Below are positions 25,138-33,934 of a DNA stretch of 37,002 nucleotides, one piece after another (position 1 is the first letter of the stretch; every line of letters begins with the position of its first letter). The position numbers and the translations under genes were made by a program. Source of the stretch: Bacteroidota bacterium (lineage in GTDB: Bacteria; Bacteroidota; Ignavibacteria; Ignavibacteriales; Ignavibacteriaceae); NCBI GenBank assembly GCA_022708025.1, contig JAKIZM010000035.1:1-37002 (forward strand), written 5' to 3'. The notes beneath the pieces are model-generated. The model searched no databases and had not been told where the DNA came from. It saw only the letters and a list, made by a program, of their open reading frames with translations.

Positions 25138-27588
25138 ATGAAAAGTGCGCTTAATAAAAAGTCCGCACTTTTACTGATTGACATTATCATTATAATTGTC
25201 TGCGCCGGTGGATTTTATCTTATTATTGAAAAGCCAAATATTCCTTTTGGATTAAACTTAGTTAACGATCACCTTACAATTACAAATTTTAATGAAGGTA
25301 AAACCGAAATCGAAGATGGAAGTATTCTTTTGTCTGTTGATAACTACGAATTTAATGATTGGGAAGAATTAGAACTCTACTTAGACGGTAAGAGGATCGG
25401 CGATATTGTTAATATTAAAATTAAAACTGCTGATCAGATAAAATCTGTTCCTGTCTCACTTATAAATTATTACGATCTTCCTACTCTGATAATTATAGCA
25501 ATTGTGGCATTAGTTTTTATCGGGATGGCAATGTTCGTTAGAATTGTATCCTGGGAAAACTACTCAGCAAAACTCTTTCACTGGGCAAGTGTTGGGCTTG
25601 GAATTATAATAGTAAACACAGCCGGAATATATCGCACAGAAATATTCAGCTATGGGTATATAAACCGGCTGATCTGGTTTTTTGCTTATAGTTTTACTCC
25701 TGTTCTTTTTATTCACTTCACTTCTTCATTTGCAAAGAAAAAAGTCCGTGGAATAAAGTATATACTCTGGTTTTTTTATTTGAGTGCATTGATTAATGCA
25801 TTAATTCTCAGTTACCTGTTTCTTAAAACAACGCTCGGCGGTGATTTGGAATATGGCAGATATTATGTGCTCTTCTTTGATTCGTTTTTCCGATTGTTCT
25901 TAATTACCTGCATTATTATATCAATCACAATCTGTATTTATGCATATAAATCAACAAATGATATTGAAGAAAGAAAACGACTCCAATGGCTGCTGCTTGG
26001 ATATTTTATCGGACCATTAAGCTTTATAATTTTTTGGGTTGTTCCCATATTCCTCAATGAGAAGGGTCTTCTTCCTGAATCTTTTATTCTGTTATTATTT
26101 ACAGCAATCCCAATAACATTCAGCATTGCAATTGTAAAATATCATCTGATGGATATAAACTTAATAATCAGAAGAAGCGTTGTTTATTCAATAATATTGA
26201 TTTTCATTGCTGCTTTCTACATTGGTATTTCAACACTAGTAGCTTTTTTTATCCGCGGAATGAATCCGGCATTTCCAACAATAATAACTGCAATTCTTGT
26301 TGTGTTTGGATTACAGCCAGTTAAAACAAAAATTCAGAAGTTTGTTGATAAAAAGTTTTTCAGAGTTGAGTATGATTTCCGTGAAGAGCAGAAGAAATTT
26401 TTAGATGATATAAAAGCCTCTGTAGATATACAAACTCTTGCAAATAAAATTGTAGCTCAGGTTAATTTTTTAATTCCAACAGATAAAATCGGATTTTTTA
26501 TTTTAACTCACCCCAATAACAAAATAAAGTTGATTGCAAATCAAGGATGGGATTTGCTTAAAGGAAGAAGCCTGCAATTCGATACGGAGAATTTAAAAAC
26601 CAACTTTTTATTCCCGGTTGCTATTACTGATAAAGTTGAATCCGGTATAAAAATAGAATCAGCAGATATCAGAGTTTTTAAAAGATGGGGAATGATTCTC
26701 GTCTTCCCTGTAAAATCTCCAGCGGGAGGTGTGCTTGGCTTTATAGCTTTAGGTTCAAAAAAATCCGGCTCAAGATATTTTAAAGATGATATTGATCTGT
26801 TAAATACAGTGTCGAATGCTTCTGCCCTGGCAATTGAAAGGATAAGATTTCAAGAAGAGCTGATTCTCGAAAAACTTGAAGCAGAAAGACTGGAAGAGCT
26901 AAATGAATTAAAATCGTTCTTTATGCAAACTATTACTCACGAACTCAAAACGCCACTAAGCTCAATTAAAATGTTTGCAGAGAAATTGCGTGATCACCCA
27001 TTACTTACTAAAGAAAAATCGGATCTTTATTTAAAGGTGATTGATGGAGAAAGCGATAAGCTTAAAGGACTTATTGATAATATTCTGGACTATGCAAGAA
27101 TTGAGAAAGGAATGCAAACATATCATAAATCCCGGATTGATCTGATCCCCGTCGTTCATAAAGCAGTTGATTCAGTTCAATATCAGTTTATGATGAAGAA
27201 ACAAAAAATAGAACTTATAATTATTAACGATACAATAAATATTTGTGCAGACGAAACAGCTGTTGAAAGAGCTATTTTGAATTTACTGACTAATGCTTCT
27301 AAATATTCCTGTGAAGGAAGTTCAACCACCATTTCTGTATCTCAAGAGAATAGTTATGCAATTGTGCAGGTTACCGATGAAGGCTGCGGCATCTCTGCAG
27401 AAAGCTTAAAAAATATTTTTGAGCCCTTTATAAGATTAGAAGAGAGTCTCAACAGGAACATTGAGGGTACGGGACTTGGACTTGCAATTGTTAAGCATAT
27501 TATGGATAGACACGACGGAAGAATTGAAGTTAAAAGCGACGTGGGTAAAGGAAGCTGTTTCTCATTGTTCTATAAAATAGAAGAATAA
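25138..27588 (+). CDS. Membrane sensor histidine kinase with PDZ-like and GAF domains
   Basis: The 816-residue protein has a first membrane helix (about 9-28), then an extracytoplasmic stretch of about 80 residues that looks PDZ-like (EDGSILLSVDNYEFNDWEEL). Some eight further helices follow up to about 400, then a GAF-type domain (about 430-575). The dimerisation domain has the phosphoacceptor His601 in TITHELKTPLSS, and the ATPase domain has the N box (Asn715, Asn719), DEGCGIS and GTGLGLAI. It autophosphorylates on His601 and passes phosphate to the regulator encoded 40 bp downstream. A GGAGG site precedes the ATG. The PDZ-like segment is inferred from pattern only. Confidence 0.88.
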   Translation: MKSALNKKSALLLIDIIIIIVCAGGFYLIIEKPNIPFGLNLVNDHLTITNFNEGKTEIEDGSILLSVDNYEFNDWEELELYLDGKRIGDIVNIKIKTADQIKSVPVSLINYYDLPTLIIIAIVALVFIGMAMFVRIVSWENYSAKLFHWASVGLGIIIVNTAGIYRTEIFSYGYINRLIWFFAYSFTPVLFIHFTSSFAKKKVRGIKYILWFFYLSALINALILSYLFLKTTLGGDLEYGRYYVLFFDSFFRLFLITCIIISITICIYAYKSTNDIEERKRLQWLLLGYFIGPLSFIIFWVVPIFLNEKGLLPESFILLLFTAIPITFSIAIVKYHLMDINLIIRRSVVYSIILIFIAAFYIGISTLVAFFIRGMNPAFPTIITAILVVFGLQPVKTKIQKFVDKKFFRVEYDFREEQKKFLDDIKASVDIQTLANKIVAQVNFLIPTDKIGFFILTHPNNKIKLIANQGWDLLKGRSLQFDTENLKTNFLFPVAITDKVESGIKIESADIRVFKRWGMILVFPVKSPAGGVLGFIALGSKKSGSRYFKDDIDLLNTVSNASALAIERIRFQEELILEKLEAERLEELNELKSFFMQTITHELKTPLSSIKMFAEKLRDHPLLTKEKSDLYLKVIDGESDKLKGLIDNILDYARIEKGMQTYHKSRIDLIPVVHKAVDSVQYQFMMKKQKIELIIINDTINICADETAVERAILNLLTNASKYSCEGSSTTISVSQENSYAIVQVTDEGCGISAESLKNIFEPFIRLEESLNRNIEGTGLGLAIVKHIMDRHDGRIEVKSDVGKGSCFSLFYKIEE

Positions 27589-27628
27589 TATATTTTTTAA
27601 CCGGAATGAAAGACTACAAGGAGGCATA

Positions 27629-28309
27629 ATGAAAAAAATATTAATAATTGAAGATGATCCTGCAACTTTGCGCGGGCTTGAAGAAACTTTTTCTGAAGAG
27701 CATTACCAGGTAACAACATCTATGTCTGGTCAAATGGGTTTTGATAAAGCAATGGAAGAAAATTATGATTTGATTATTCTTGATTTAATGCTGCCTGATA
27801 AAAACGGGATAGATATTTGTAAAGATTTAAGAAATAAAGGAATAAATACACCTGTTCTGATGTTAACAGGAAAGAAAGAAGAAGTGGATAAGATTATAGG
27901 TCTTGAAATTGGAGCTGATGATTATGTTACAAAACCGTTCAGCGTAAGAGAAGTTGTTGCAAGAGTAAAAGCTTTATTACGGCGTCCACAGGAAATAAGA
28001 CCGGAAATTGAAGATTACTCATTCAATGATGTTTATCTGGATTTCAAAAAGCAGGAAGCAAAAAAAGGAAACCAATATCTTGAATTTTCTGTAATGGAAT
28101 TTAAACTGATGAAATATTTTGTTCAGCGGGAAGGAGAAGTAATTGACAGAAATCAACTGCTCGATGAAGTCTGGGGATATGAAAATTATCCCTCAACAAG
28201 AACAGTGGATAACTTTATCCTTAATCTCAGAAAAAAGATTGAGGACGATCATTCGGACCCAAAACACATACTTACGATTCACAGAGCAGGCTATAAGTTT
28301 GTGAAATAA
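27629..28309 (+). CDS. OmpR-family response regulator
   Basis: The 226-residue protein has a receiver domain (1-120) with the acidic pair Asp9/Asp10, phosphoacceptor Asp52 in LIILDLMLPD, Thr80 and Lys102, and a winged-helix DNA-binding domain (about 130-226) ending TRTVDNFILNLRKKIE and HRAGYKFVK. It is the partner of the histidine kinase 40 bp upstream, with its own GGAGG site seven bases before the start. Targets are unknown; the divergent envelope operon and its own promoter are the closest candidates. It converges with the lipoprotein gene ending at 28339, 29 bp away. Confidence 0.93.
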   Translation: MKKILIIEDDPATLRGLEETFSEEHYQVTTSMSGQMGFDKAMEENYDLIILDLMLPDKNGIDICKDLRNKGINTPVLMLTGKKEEVDKIIGLEIGADDYVTKPFSVREVVARVKALLRRPQEIRPEIEDYSFNDVYLDFKKQEAKKGNQYLEFSVMEFKLMKYFVQREGEVIDRNQLLDEVWGYENYPSTRTVDNFILNLRKKIEDDHSDPKHILTIHRAGYKFVK

Positions 28310-28338
28310 AGATTTAATCAATAAAATTTTAAAATCAC

Positions 28339-28905
28339 TTACTCCGGAGTAATGTTATATGGCTTAAGTTGGCTTAAATCAATTCCATCAACACCTTGCG
28401 GAAATCTTGCAAATTTTTTCACTTCATTCCAATATATCTCATCCGGATATTCTGCTTCATATCTGTCTCTTGAAGATTCAAGAATTGTAGTTGGTATTCC
28501 AGTAACAAGCCATACGGGAGCACTAATAATAAGAAAAAATCCGTGTGAAATTGTAGATACTATACCACCAGCCGTCCAAAGCCCATAACCTGTAGCATTT
28601 TTACTGTCTAATTCAAGAATACTGCTTTTTATTTTATTCTTTGGTATTTGATAAAGAGTATCATACAGCAAAAAAACTGTTGAACTGTCTTCTGCAATAA
28701 ATTCTCCGCTGTATTGCATTCCCAAATCTTCAGAATCTAAGCTGTTAGTCTCTGTAATTATCGTAATCCAGCCGCCATAAATATTTTTAGGGATGTCTTC
28801 TGTTTTGGGCAACCAATCTGCTGGAGCATATGTAGTTGCACAACCGATAAAAATTAAGGCAGATATAACTACTATAATGTATAATAATTTATTATGGTAA
28901 CACAT
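28339..28905 (-). CDS. Lipoprotein with SH3-like strand domain and hydrophobic tail, unrecognised
   Basis: The best start is the ATG at 28905 (GGAG eight bases upstream), giving 188 residues that begin with a lipoprotein signal (LLYIIVVISALIFIGC, Cys22). The next 80 residues form beta strands (YSGEFIAEDSSTVFLLYDTL then IPKNKIKSSILEL), followed by a Gly-rich hydrophobic stretch with WTAGGIVSTISHGFF. That order (short beta domain, then hydrophobic Gly-rich helix) recurs in the two neighbours at 28892 and 32299. Its start overlaps the end of the upstream gene by 14 bp. Function unknown; outer or inner membrane lipoprotein by signal. Confidence 0.6.
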   Translation of the reverse strand: MCYHNKLLYIIVVISALIFIGCATTYAPADWLPKTEDIPKNIYGGWITIITETNSLDSEDLGMQYSGEFIAEDSSTVFLLYDTLYQIPKNKIKSSILELDSKNATGYGLWTAGGIVSTISHGFFLIISAPVWLVTGIPTTILESSRDRYEAEYPDEIYWNEVKKFARFPQGVDGIDLSQLKPYNITPE

Positions 28906-30481
28906 ATTTACTACTCCAAAAAGTCTCTTCCATCTCAGCTTCGTTTTTTTTGAACTGAGGTGCAAGGTCTTTATAATATTGTTGTGGATTAAATAACATT
29001 TGAAAAACCTTGTCAGGGTTTTCTTCTCCTAACCATTCATTTCTCATCCATTCGAGATAATATCCTTGGCTCTCTAAAAATAATTCATAATTATTATAAT
29101 CTTCGGGCAATATGTAATTAAGAAAATATTCATTCCCCGGATATGTTATTAAAACCGAATCAGGATTTATCAGAGATTCCACTACATTACTATTATAAAA
29201 AGATGAAGGTGTAGCAGAAGATGGTGAAATAATTATCGGTTCAACTTCATTACCAATATCTGCAATTGCTAAATAGTCAATCCGCCAAAGCCCTTTAGCC
29301 ATTTTTAATTTTACTTTTGCTGATGAATTTTCAGATGCTTGATACATATTTTTGTTTAAAGGAACTATTTTAATTTCCGTAGCTATTGGACCGGTTTCGC
29401 CGACTTCACCAACTTTTTCCCATTCTCCGTTTTTATTTTGCATTAATACATCAATATTGCCCAGAACTGAACGCGGATTTTCGAGTAGTGATTTGAATTG
29501 TGTTCCGCTACGTTCAACATTAGCAAGCCATTCGCCAGCAGAAGATCCTAAGTAAGACAGCGTCTGATAAAATAGAAAAGTTGTTAGCAATGTTTGCCGT
29601 GCAGCTATAACAATCCCGACATCTTTTGATTCCTTAATTTGGAAATCAATTTCAATAGTTTCTCTTTCAGCCAGATTGTTAGAATCAGCTACACTGAATC
29701 TTTCAATTCCATCAAATGAGCAAAGCTTTTCTGATATATCTCCTTCAGAAGCAATGATTGAATTAGGTTCGCGTAAATAAGTTGCCTGTAAAAATTTTCC
29801 ATCTTGTGTGGAGAATACTCTTCCCTCATCAGATTTTTGTAAAGCTAATAAGTTAGCTGATCGAATTATATGTGTTTCGTATGCTTCGTTCCTCAATTGA
29901 ATTGAAAAATTTCGGCTATTTGGTTTTATGCGGTATAATGCATCTATGTCTTTTTCTTCTAGAGACGGCAAAATACTTGAAGAGAACCCTTCAGCCTGAA
30001 CAATGTAATCATTGCCATTGAAAGTGTAAAAAGTCGGACAAGAGCCAAAACAAGCTTTTGGATTTGCCAAACAGATGACAGTAACTATACCTGATATCAC
30101 TGTTATAGCAGTAAGAGCCCCCCCCATGGATGCACCGATTTGATTAGTTTCAGCTAAAACAATCTCCTTCATCGGCAATTTATAATTGTTTTCAGCGATT
30201 AATTCTCTCTGCGGATTAAAGAGTTTACCAATACCTTTAACAGAGTCTTTCTTTGAGTTTATCTCCCATTTTTCAAGAACATATACATCACCATTCTTCA
30301 TATGCAGTTTAATATATGGTAGATTTTCAGAGCTTTTCATGATATTAAATTGTTCGGGAGATTCAGAAATTCTTTCTATTCTCGAACCACTGCAATTGGG
30401 GTGAAATATCAAGCTTACAGAAATAAGCAGTAGCAATATCCTGGCAGGAAGAAATTTTAATATTTTGTTAATAAACTTCAT
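28892..30481 (-). CDS. Large envelope protein with CFGSCPTFY motif, unknown function
   Basis: Starting at the ATG at 30481 (AAGGAG six bases upstream), this is a 529-residue protein with a hydrophobic signal (ARILLLLISVSLIFHPNC), possibly a lipoprotein with an atypical lipobox. A first domain (about 45-110: YIKLHMKNGDVYVLEKWEI...YKLPMKEIVLAETN) is followed by a hydrophobic segment (MGGALTAITVISGIVTVICLA) and the striking PKACFGSCPTFYTFNG. A long beta-rich region follows, containing GEWLANVERSGTQF and YLAIADIG. I recall this Cys-rich motif in conserved Bacteroidetes proteins of no known role. The first domain resembles the small lipoprotein at 32299. It is translationally coupled to the lipoprotein gene that overlaps its end. 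Confidence 0.6.
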   Translation of the reverse strand: MKFINKILKFLPARILLLLISVSLIFHPNCSGSRIERISESPEQFNIMKSSENLPYIKLHMKNGDVYVLEKWEINSKKDSVKGIGKLFNPQRELIAENNYKLPMKEIVLAETNQIGASMGGALTAITVISGIVTVICLANPKACFGSCPTFYTFNGNDYIVQAEGFSSSILPSLEEKDIDALYRIKPNSRNFSIQLRNEAYETHIIRSANLLALQKSDEGRVFSTQDGKFLQATYLREPNSIIASEGDISEKLCSFDGIERFSVADSNNLAERETIEIDFQIKESKDVGIVIAARQTLLTTFLFYQTLSYLGSSAGEWLANVERSGTQFKSLLENPRSVLGNIDVLMQNKNGEWEKVGEVGETGPIATEIKIVPLNKNMYQASENSSAKVKLKMAKGLWRIDYLAIADIGNEVEPIIISPSSATPSSFYNSNVVESLINPDSVLITYPGNEYFLNYILPEDYNNYELFLESQGYYLEWMRNEWLGEENPDKVFQMLFNPQQYYKDLAPQFKKNEAEMEETFWSSKYVLP

Positions 30482-30501
30482 TTTATTCTCCTTAATTTTT
30501 T

Positions 30502-31179
30502 TTAAAGTAGTATTAAAAAACCAAGGCATATCGAAAAACTATTCATAACAATTTCGGTGTTTCTAGTACCTGTCTGATATGAATAATCATAAGAAAACAC
30601 ATAAGAACCAGAATGATTACTATAATTTATTTCTAATCTGATAGCTGTTTCGGAAGAATAAAAATATTTTAATCCGATACCAGCATTAAATACTTTGGTA
30701 TTAAAAGAATTATCAGATTTTTCAGTGTTAGGCCCATAGTTATATTCAGAGTTGGGTGAAAATAAGTTGCTCAGCCCATAGCCTGCCTTCAAAAACGGAA
30801 TTACCCTTTTACCGGGAATGACAAAGTTGTACAAGATATTTCCGAGGATTGTTACGGAGATATCATAATCGGTTAAAAGATTAAGATCAAATTCAGGTTC
30901 AAATTCCAATCCATCAATTATACAATAAGCAACTGAAGCTGTAAGAATCAAATTAAATAATCTGTTATCAGAGCTATAGGATGACTTATGATATAATGAA
31001 TCATCATAAGATAAATTACTAATCGTAGTATTTTTCTTAGGAATGCCTAAACCAATATTAGTACCAATATTAAATTCAAAATCACCTTTTTTTAAAAATG
31101 ATAAAGATTTAATTTCTCTAACCTGGGGATAAAGGTTAACCATTAAAATTATAACTATAAAAAATATTTTTGTTTTCAT
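30502..31179 (-). CDS. Outer-membrane beta-barrel protein (opacity/OmpW-like size)
   Basis: The start is the ATG at 31179 (GAGG seven bases upstream; the longer frame would begin at a GTG inside that site), giving 225 residues with a signal peptide (IFFIVIILMVNLYPQ) and about eight to ten amphipathic strands (FEFNIGTNIGLG, VIPFLKAGYGLSNLF, GIGLKYFYSSETAIRLEINY). Size and strand pattern fit a small porin-like barrel of the OMP_b-brl group. It sits 20 bp upstream of the CFGSCPTFY gene in the envelope cluster. Specific function is unknown. Confidence 0.6.
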   Translation of the reverse strand: MKTKIFFIVIILMVNLYPQVREIKSLSFLKKGDFEFNIGTNIGLGIPKKNTTISNLSYDDSLYHKSSYSSDNRLFNLILTASVAYCIIDGLEFEPEFDLNLLTDYDISVTILGNILYNFVIPGKRVIPFLKAGYGLSNLFSPNSEYNYGPNTEKSDNSFNTKVFNAGIGLKYFYSSETAIRLEINYSNHSGSYVFSYDYSYQTGTRNTEIVMNSFSICLGFLILL

Positions 31180-31302
31180 TTCAAGCCTCACGTTTGTTTA
31201 GTTAAAACTTAAGAAATTACATTTAACTAATTGTCAAACTGCTGTAAAAACTTTGTAAGTAAATTGTAAAAACCAGATTAACTTTCACCCACGAAATATT
31301 TA

Positions 31303-32286
31303 TTACAAATTAAAATCAATCTGTGCCATCGGAACAATTAACAAATTATTTGATGGGTCATTAAGTCCAAATTCATAAAATGCTCTCACCCCGAACAGGA
31401 TTCTGCTGTATTCATTAATATTGAAATAGACTCCGGGTGTAAAATGAATAAAACTCCCCGTTGTTTCACCACGATAATCATTAGTAATGTTTTCATTGAA
31501 TATAAAAGGAGGGAAAAAGAACCAATCATAGTCTATTGATTGCGGTTCAAAATCCAATAAGGATTGAACGCTGTAACCGGCGTTTAAAAAGAAATTCAAT
31601 ATCCAATCTTTTTTAGCTGAGTTAAGTGTTAGGTTTATAAAGGGATCGAAATATACTTTCTCGTCAATGTCGTGATAAAACATAACATATTCATATGAAT
31701 CGCCCCAAAAACTAGTTGAACTTACTTCAGCAATTGTATGTGCATCAAAACTAATATTTTGAATATGAAAACCAGCATCAAGACGATATCCAAATCCATT
31801 CTTAAAGCCGAATAATCCGATTCCGCCGGTACCACCTCAAAGTGTTTTTTTATTTCCACTAGCGTAATTAAGACCACCAAACAGAGCAAAGTTTTTTGAA
31901 AGTTTCAGATCAAAATCAATTGCAGCATTTACGGATGCAAAATTCCAGGTTAAGTTTTGTCCCTTATAAGCATAGCGGTTATTTGAATTTTTCTGATAGC
32001 GAATGGTTCCATCGGGGTTATATATAGTATCCACCTGGTAAACACCCATTTGGTTTACCTTTGGTGTTCCTTCAGTTCTCGCCTTGATTTCTTTTTTAGG
32101 ATTATAAGCAAACCTCATAGAAACTGAAACTGATGGCGTTTCGGTACTATCAGTAATATGAACCGGTGATTGATTTATTGGGGCTTTTACTTCAACATCC
32201 TGCAGGTAGAGAGTTTGGACTGTAGTGCAGCCGGTTAAATATAAATAAAGAATGAAAACGATTGACAGATAAATGTTCTTTTTCAT
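31303..32286 (-). pseudogene. Lipoprotein/beta-barrel gene interrupted by an in-frame TGA
   Basis: Two open frames, 32286-31837 and 31683-31303, are in the same reading frame and are joined by a continuous translation broken only by a TGA at 31837-31839 (codon 150). Read through, it gives about 326 residues: a lipoprotein signal (LYLYLTGC), YLQDVEVKAPINQSPVHI, FALFGGLNYASG, GGTGGIGLFGFK and a barrel-type end MAQIDFNL. This matches the intact paralogue at 11542-12471 (309 residues) across the stop. A single substitution explains it (for example TTA or GGA to TGA). An AGGTG precedes the start. The part after the stop has no ribosome site of its own. Confidence 0.8.
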
Positions 32287-32298
32287 AAGACACCTTTT

Positions 32299-32706
32299 TT
32301 AATCATGATTAAATGCATCTGAAATAGATGCTGAAACTATTAATGCTGCGGTAACAAAACCCACGGCAGCTACTCCCAGCACAAGTCCGATAGTACCTCC
32401 AACATCAAGCTTATCCTGTTCGAAACTTAATATATCATTCATAGCAATCTTACCCGTATAAGTATTGCTTTTCCCTAGTTTTATTGTTCTTCCTTCCCCT
32501 GATAGAGTATCATTTTCTATTTGATAATGACCGGGTAAAAAATTATAGTTGTTATAATCTACGGTTGTGATATTGATTTCGCTGTCGAAATCTATCCGGG
32601 CAAGCCCTTCGTTAAGATCTTTCCTGCTGATGACTTCTGAAGAATAGCATCCTAAGAAATTCAGCATCGATAAAATCAGAAAAGTGATAAAACTTTTATT
32701 AAACAT
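32299..32706 (-). CDS. Small lipoprotein with glycine-rich membrane tail
   Basis: The 135-residue product has a lipoprotein signal (FLILSMLNFLGC, Cys20), a beta-rich domain (ITTVDYNNYNFLPGHYQIEN...TGKIAMNDILSFEQ) and a hydrophobic Gly/Ala-rich helix (VGGTIGLVLGVAAVGFVTAA). The beta domain and following helix align by eye with residues about 45-130 of the protein at 28892 (YxL/FLP...W/YEI...GxG...NxY...M..I), so the two look homologous, this one being the domain alone. A GAGG site seven bases before the ATG supports the start. Position: 12 bp upstream of the broken barrel gene, suggesting one transcript. Confidence 0.6.
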   Translation of the reverse strand: MFNKSFITFLILSMLNFLGCYSSEVISRKDLNEGLARIDFDSEINITTVDYNNYNFLPGHYQIENDTLSGEGRTIKLGKSNTYTGKIAMNDILSFEQDKLDVGGTIGLVLGVAAVGFVTAALIVSASISDAFNHD

Positions 32707-32725
32707 TGTTATCCTCTTTTTTTAC

Positions 32726-33235
32726 TTATAACATAAATCCAAAACTTATTCCACCCGAAAGAAAAAATTTTGACTCTGCTGAACTATTATAGAAAGGAGT
32801 AAACAGAACTCTTAAAACAAATCCGCCCCGGCTTGTATATCTGTATCCAATAATTCCGGTTAACGCCACTGCAGATAATTCTCCTGCTTGTAAACCAAAC
32901 ACCTTAATATCACTTCCGGATAAATAAACGGCGCCTAATCCAGTTTCAAATTTTGATCTTGCTCCACCGATAAGATAACTGACTGTAAGCGGAATATGAA
33001 TGAAAGTACCTTCTACGAAAATCATCCCCGGTGTAATACCAATGCCTGCTCTTAATGTTAGACTTTCTGTCAGCAGCCTTTCATAATTAAGTGAATAAAT
33101 AATTCCATTTCCGCCAAGTTCAAAATATAACTGGTTTTTCTTATTTGCTTGCTCAGATAATTGTGCATAAGAAGCGAAACTTGTTAATAAAATACTTATC
33201 AGTAAAAGTGACTTAAAATTTCTTTGAGCCTTCAT
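32726..33235 (-). CDS. Small outer-membrane beta-barrel protein
   Basis: The 169-residue protein has a signal peptide (SLLLISILLTSFASYAQ) and about eight amphipathic strands (LYFELGGNGIIYSLNYERLL, TLRAGIGITPGMIF, FETGLGAVYLSG, GIIGYRYTSRGGFVLRVLF) ending LSGGISFGFML, a typical barrel end with a terminal hydrophobic residue. The LNYE..L...LRAGIG start is widespread in Bacteroidetes small barrels. No ligand can be suggested. It lies between two lipoprotein genes, with gaps of 19 and 31 bp, consistent with an operon. Confidence 0.65.
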   Translation of the reverse strand: MKAQRNFKSLLLISILLTSFASYAQLSEQANKKNQLYFELGGNGIIYSLNYERLLTESLTLRAGIGITPGMIFVEGTFIHIPLTVSYLIGGARSKFETGLGAVYLSGSDIKVFGLQAGELSAVALTGIIGYRYTSRGGFVLRVLFTPFYNSSAESKFFLSGGISFGFML

Positions 33236-33266
33236 TTTATACTCTCCAGGAAAAAATTAATGATAT

Positions 33267-33668
33267 TTATTTATAAATTCCTCTCAGATCGCCAATTGCA
33301 AAGTTCGGGTAATCATTAACATTTACGTTTGAAGAGGAATAATTTATTGTCCATAGAGCTGATTGCCCCGATGATAAAAGAACACCGATTTGAGTATAGT
33401 TGCCACCGAGCTTTGTTGTTTTTGAAGAATTTGTATAAAACTGACATTCAACATACCAGGGAGAAGTAACCTTTGAGCTCCCATTGTTTTTTACAGATCC
33501 TTTAGCAACTAATCTGCTGTTTCCAGCATCCAGATATGTTGTATCAACCTGGAAAAATAAGTTTGGAATTGTGCTATCTGAAGTTGAGCCAACTACTTGT
33601 TCACCCTCATCACAAGAGTAAAGTAGTAAGGCAACTATTATAAATATAAACAACTGTAAATATTTCAT
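33267..33668 (-). CDS. Lipoprotein with FxLYD-like domain
   Basis: The 133-residue product has a lipoprotein signal (FIFIIVALLLYSC, Cys19) and a single beta-sandwich domain. LVAKGSVKNNGSSKVTSPWY, CQFYTNSSKTTKLGG and SGQSALWTINY are the strands of the FxLYD family, a small domain in surface and periplasmic proteins whose role is unknown. A GGAGG site precedes the ATG. It is the first gene of the minus-strand envelope cluster, and it diverges from the PII gene 266 bp away. Confidence 0.65.
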   Translation of the reverse strand: MKYLQLFIFIIVALLLYSCDEGEQVVGSTSDSTIPNLFFQVDTTYLDAGNSRLVAKGSVKNNGSSKVTSPWYVECQFYTNSSKTTKLGGNYTQIGVLLSSGQSALWTINYSSSNVNVNDYPNFAIGDLRGIYK

Positions 33669-33934
33669 TTCGCCTCCAAAGCCTTTTTAATTTAATAATT
33701 ATTGTTATCTCACAGCAATAATAACGTGTCAACTTGCTTTAATTGTCATGATATTGTCAAAAGAAAGTCAGGCTTATGTCAATAAGAATAGTGGTTAAGA
33801 ATTTATAACTTCACAATAGTTTGTAAATTTATCGAATAGAATACTTTATTGTTTATTATTCTTTTATTTTACAAATTAAAATCAATATCCATTTTAATTA
33901 TACATGAGTTAATAAGAAATTACAGGAATTAAAA

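Noticed and set aside
31837..31839. TGA as a recoded sense codon or selenocysteine
   Set aside because: TGA is a normal stop in this window (for example 9238-9240 and 21234-21236), no selenocysteine-type hairpin was recognised, and the paralogue has leucine or glycine around this position.
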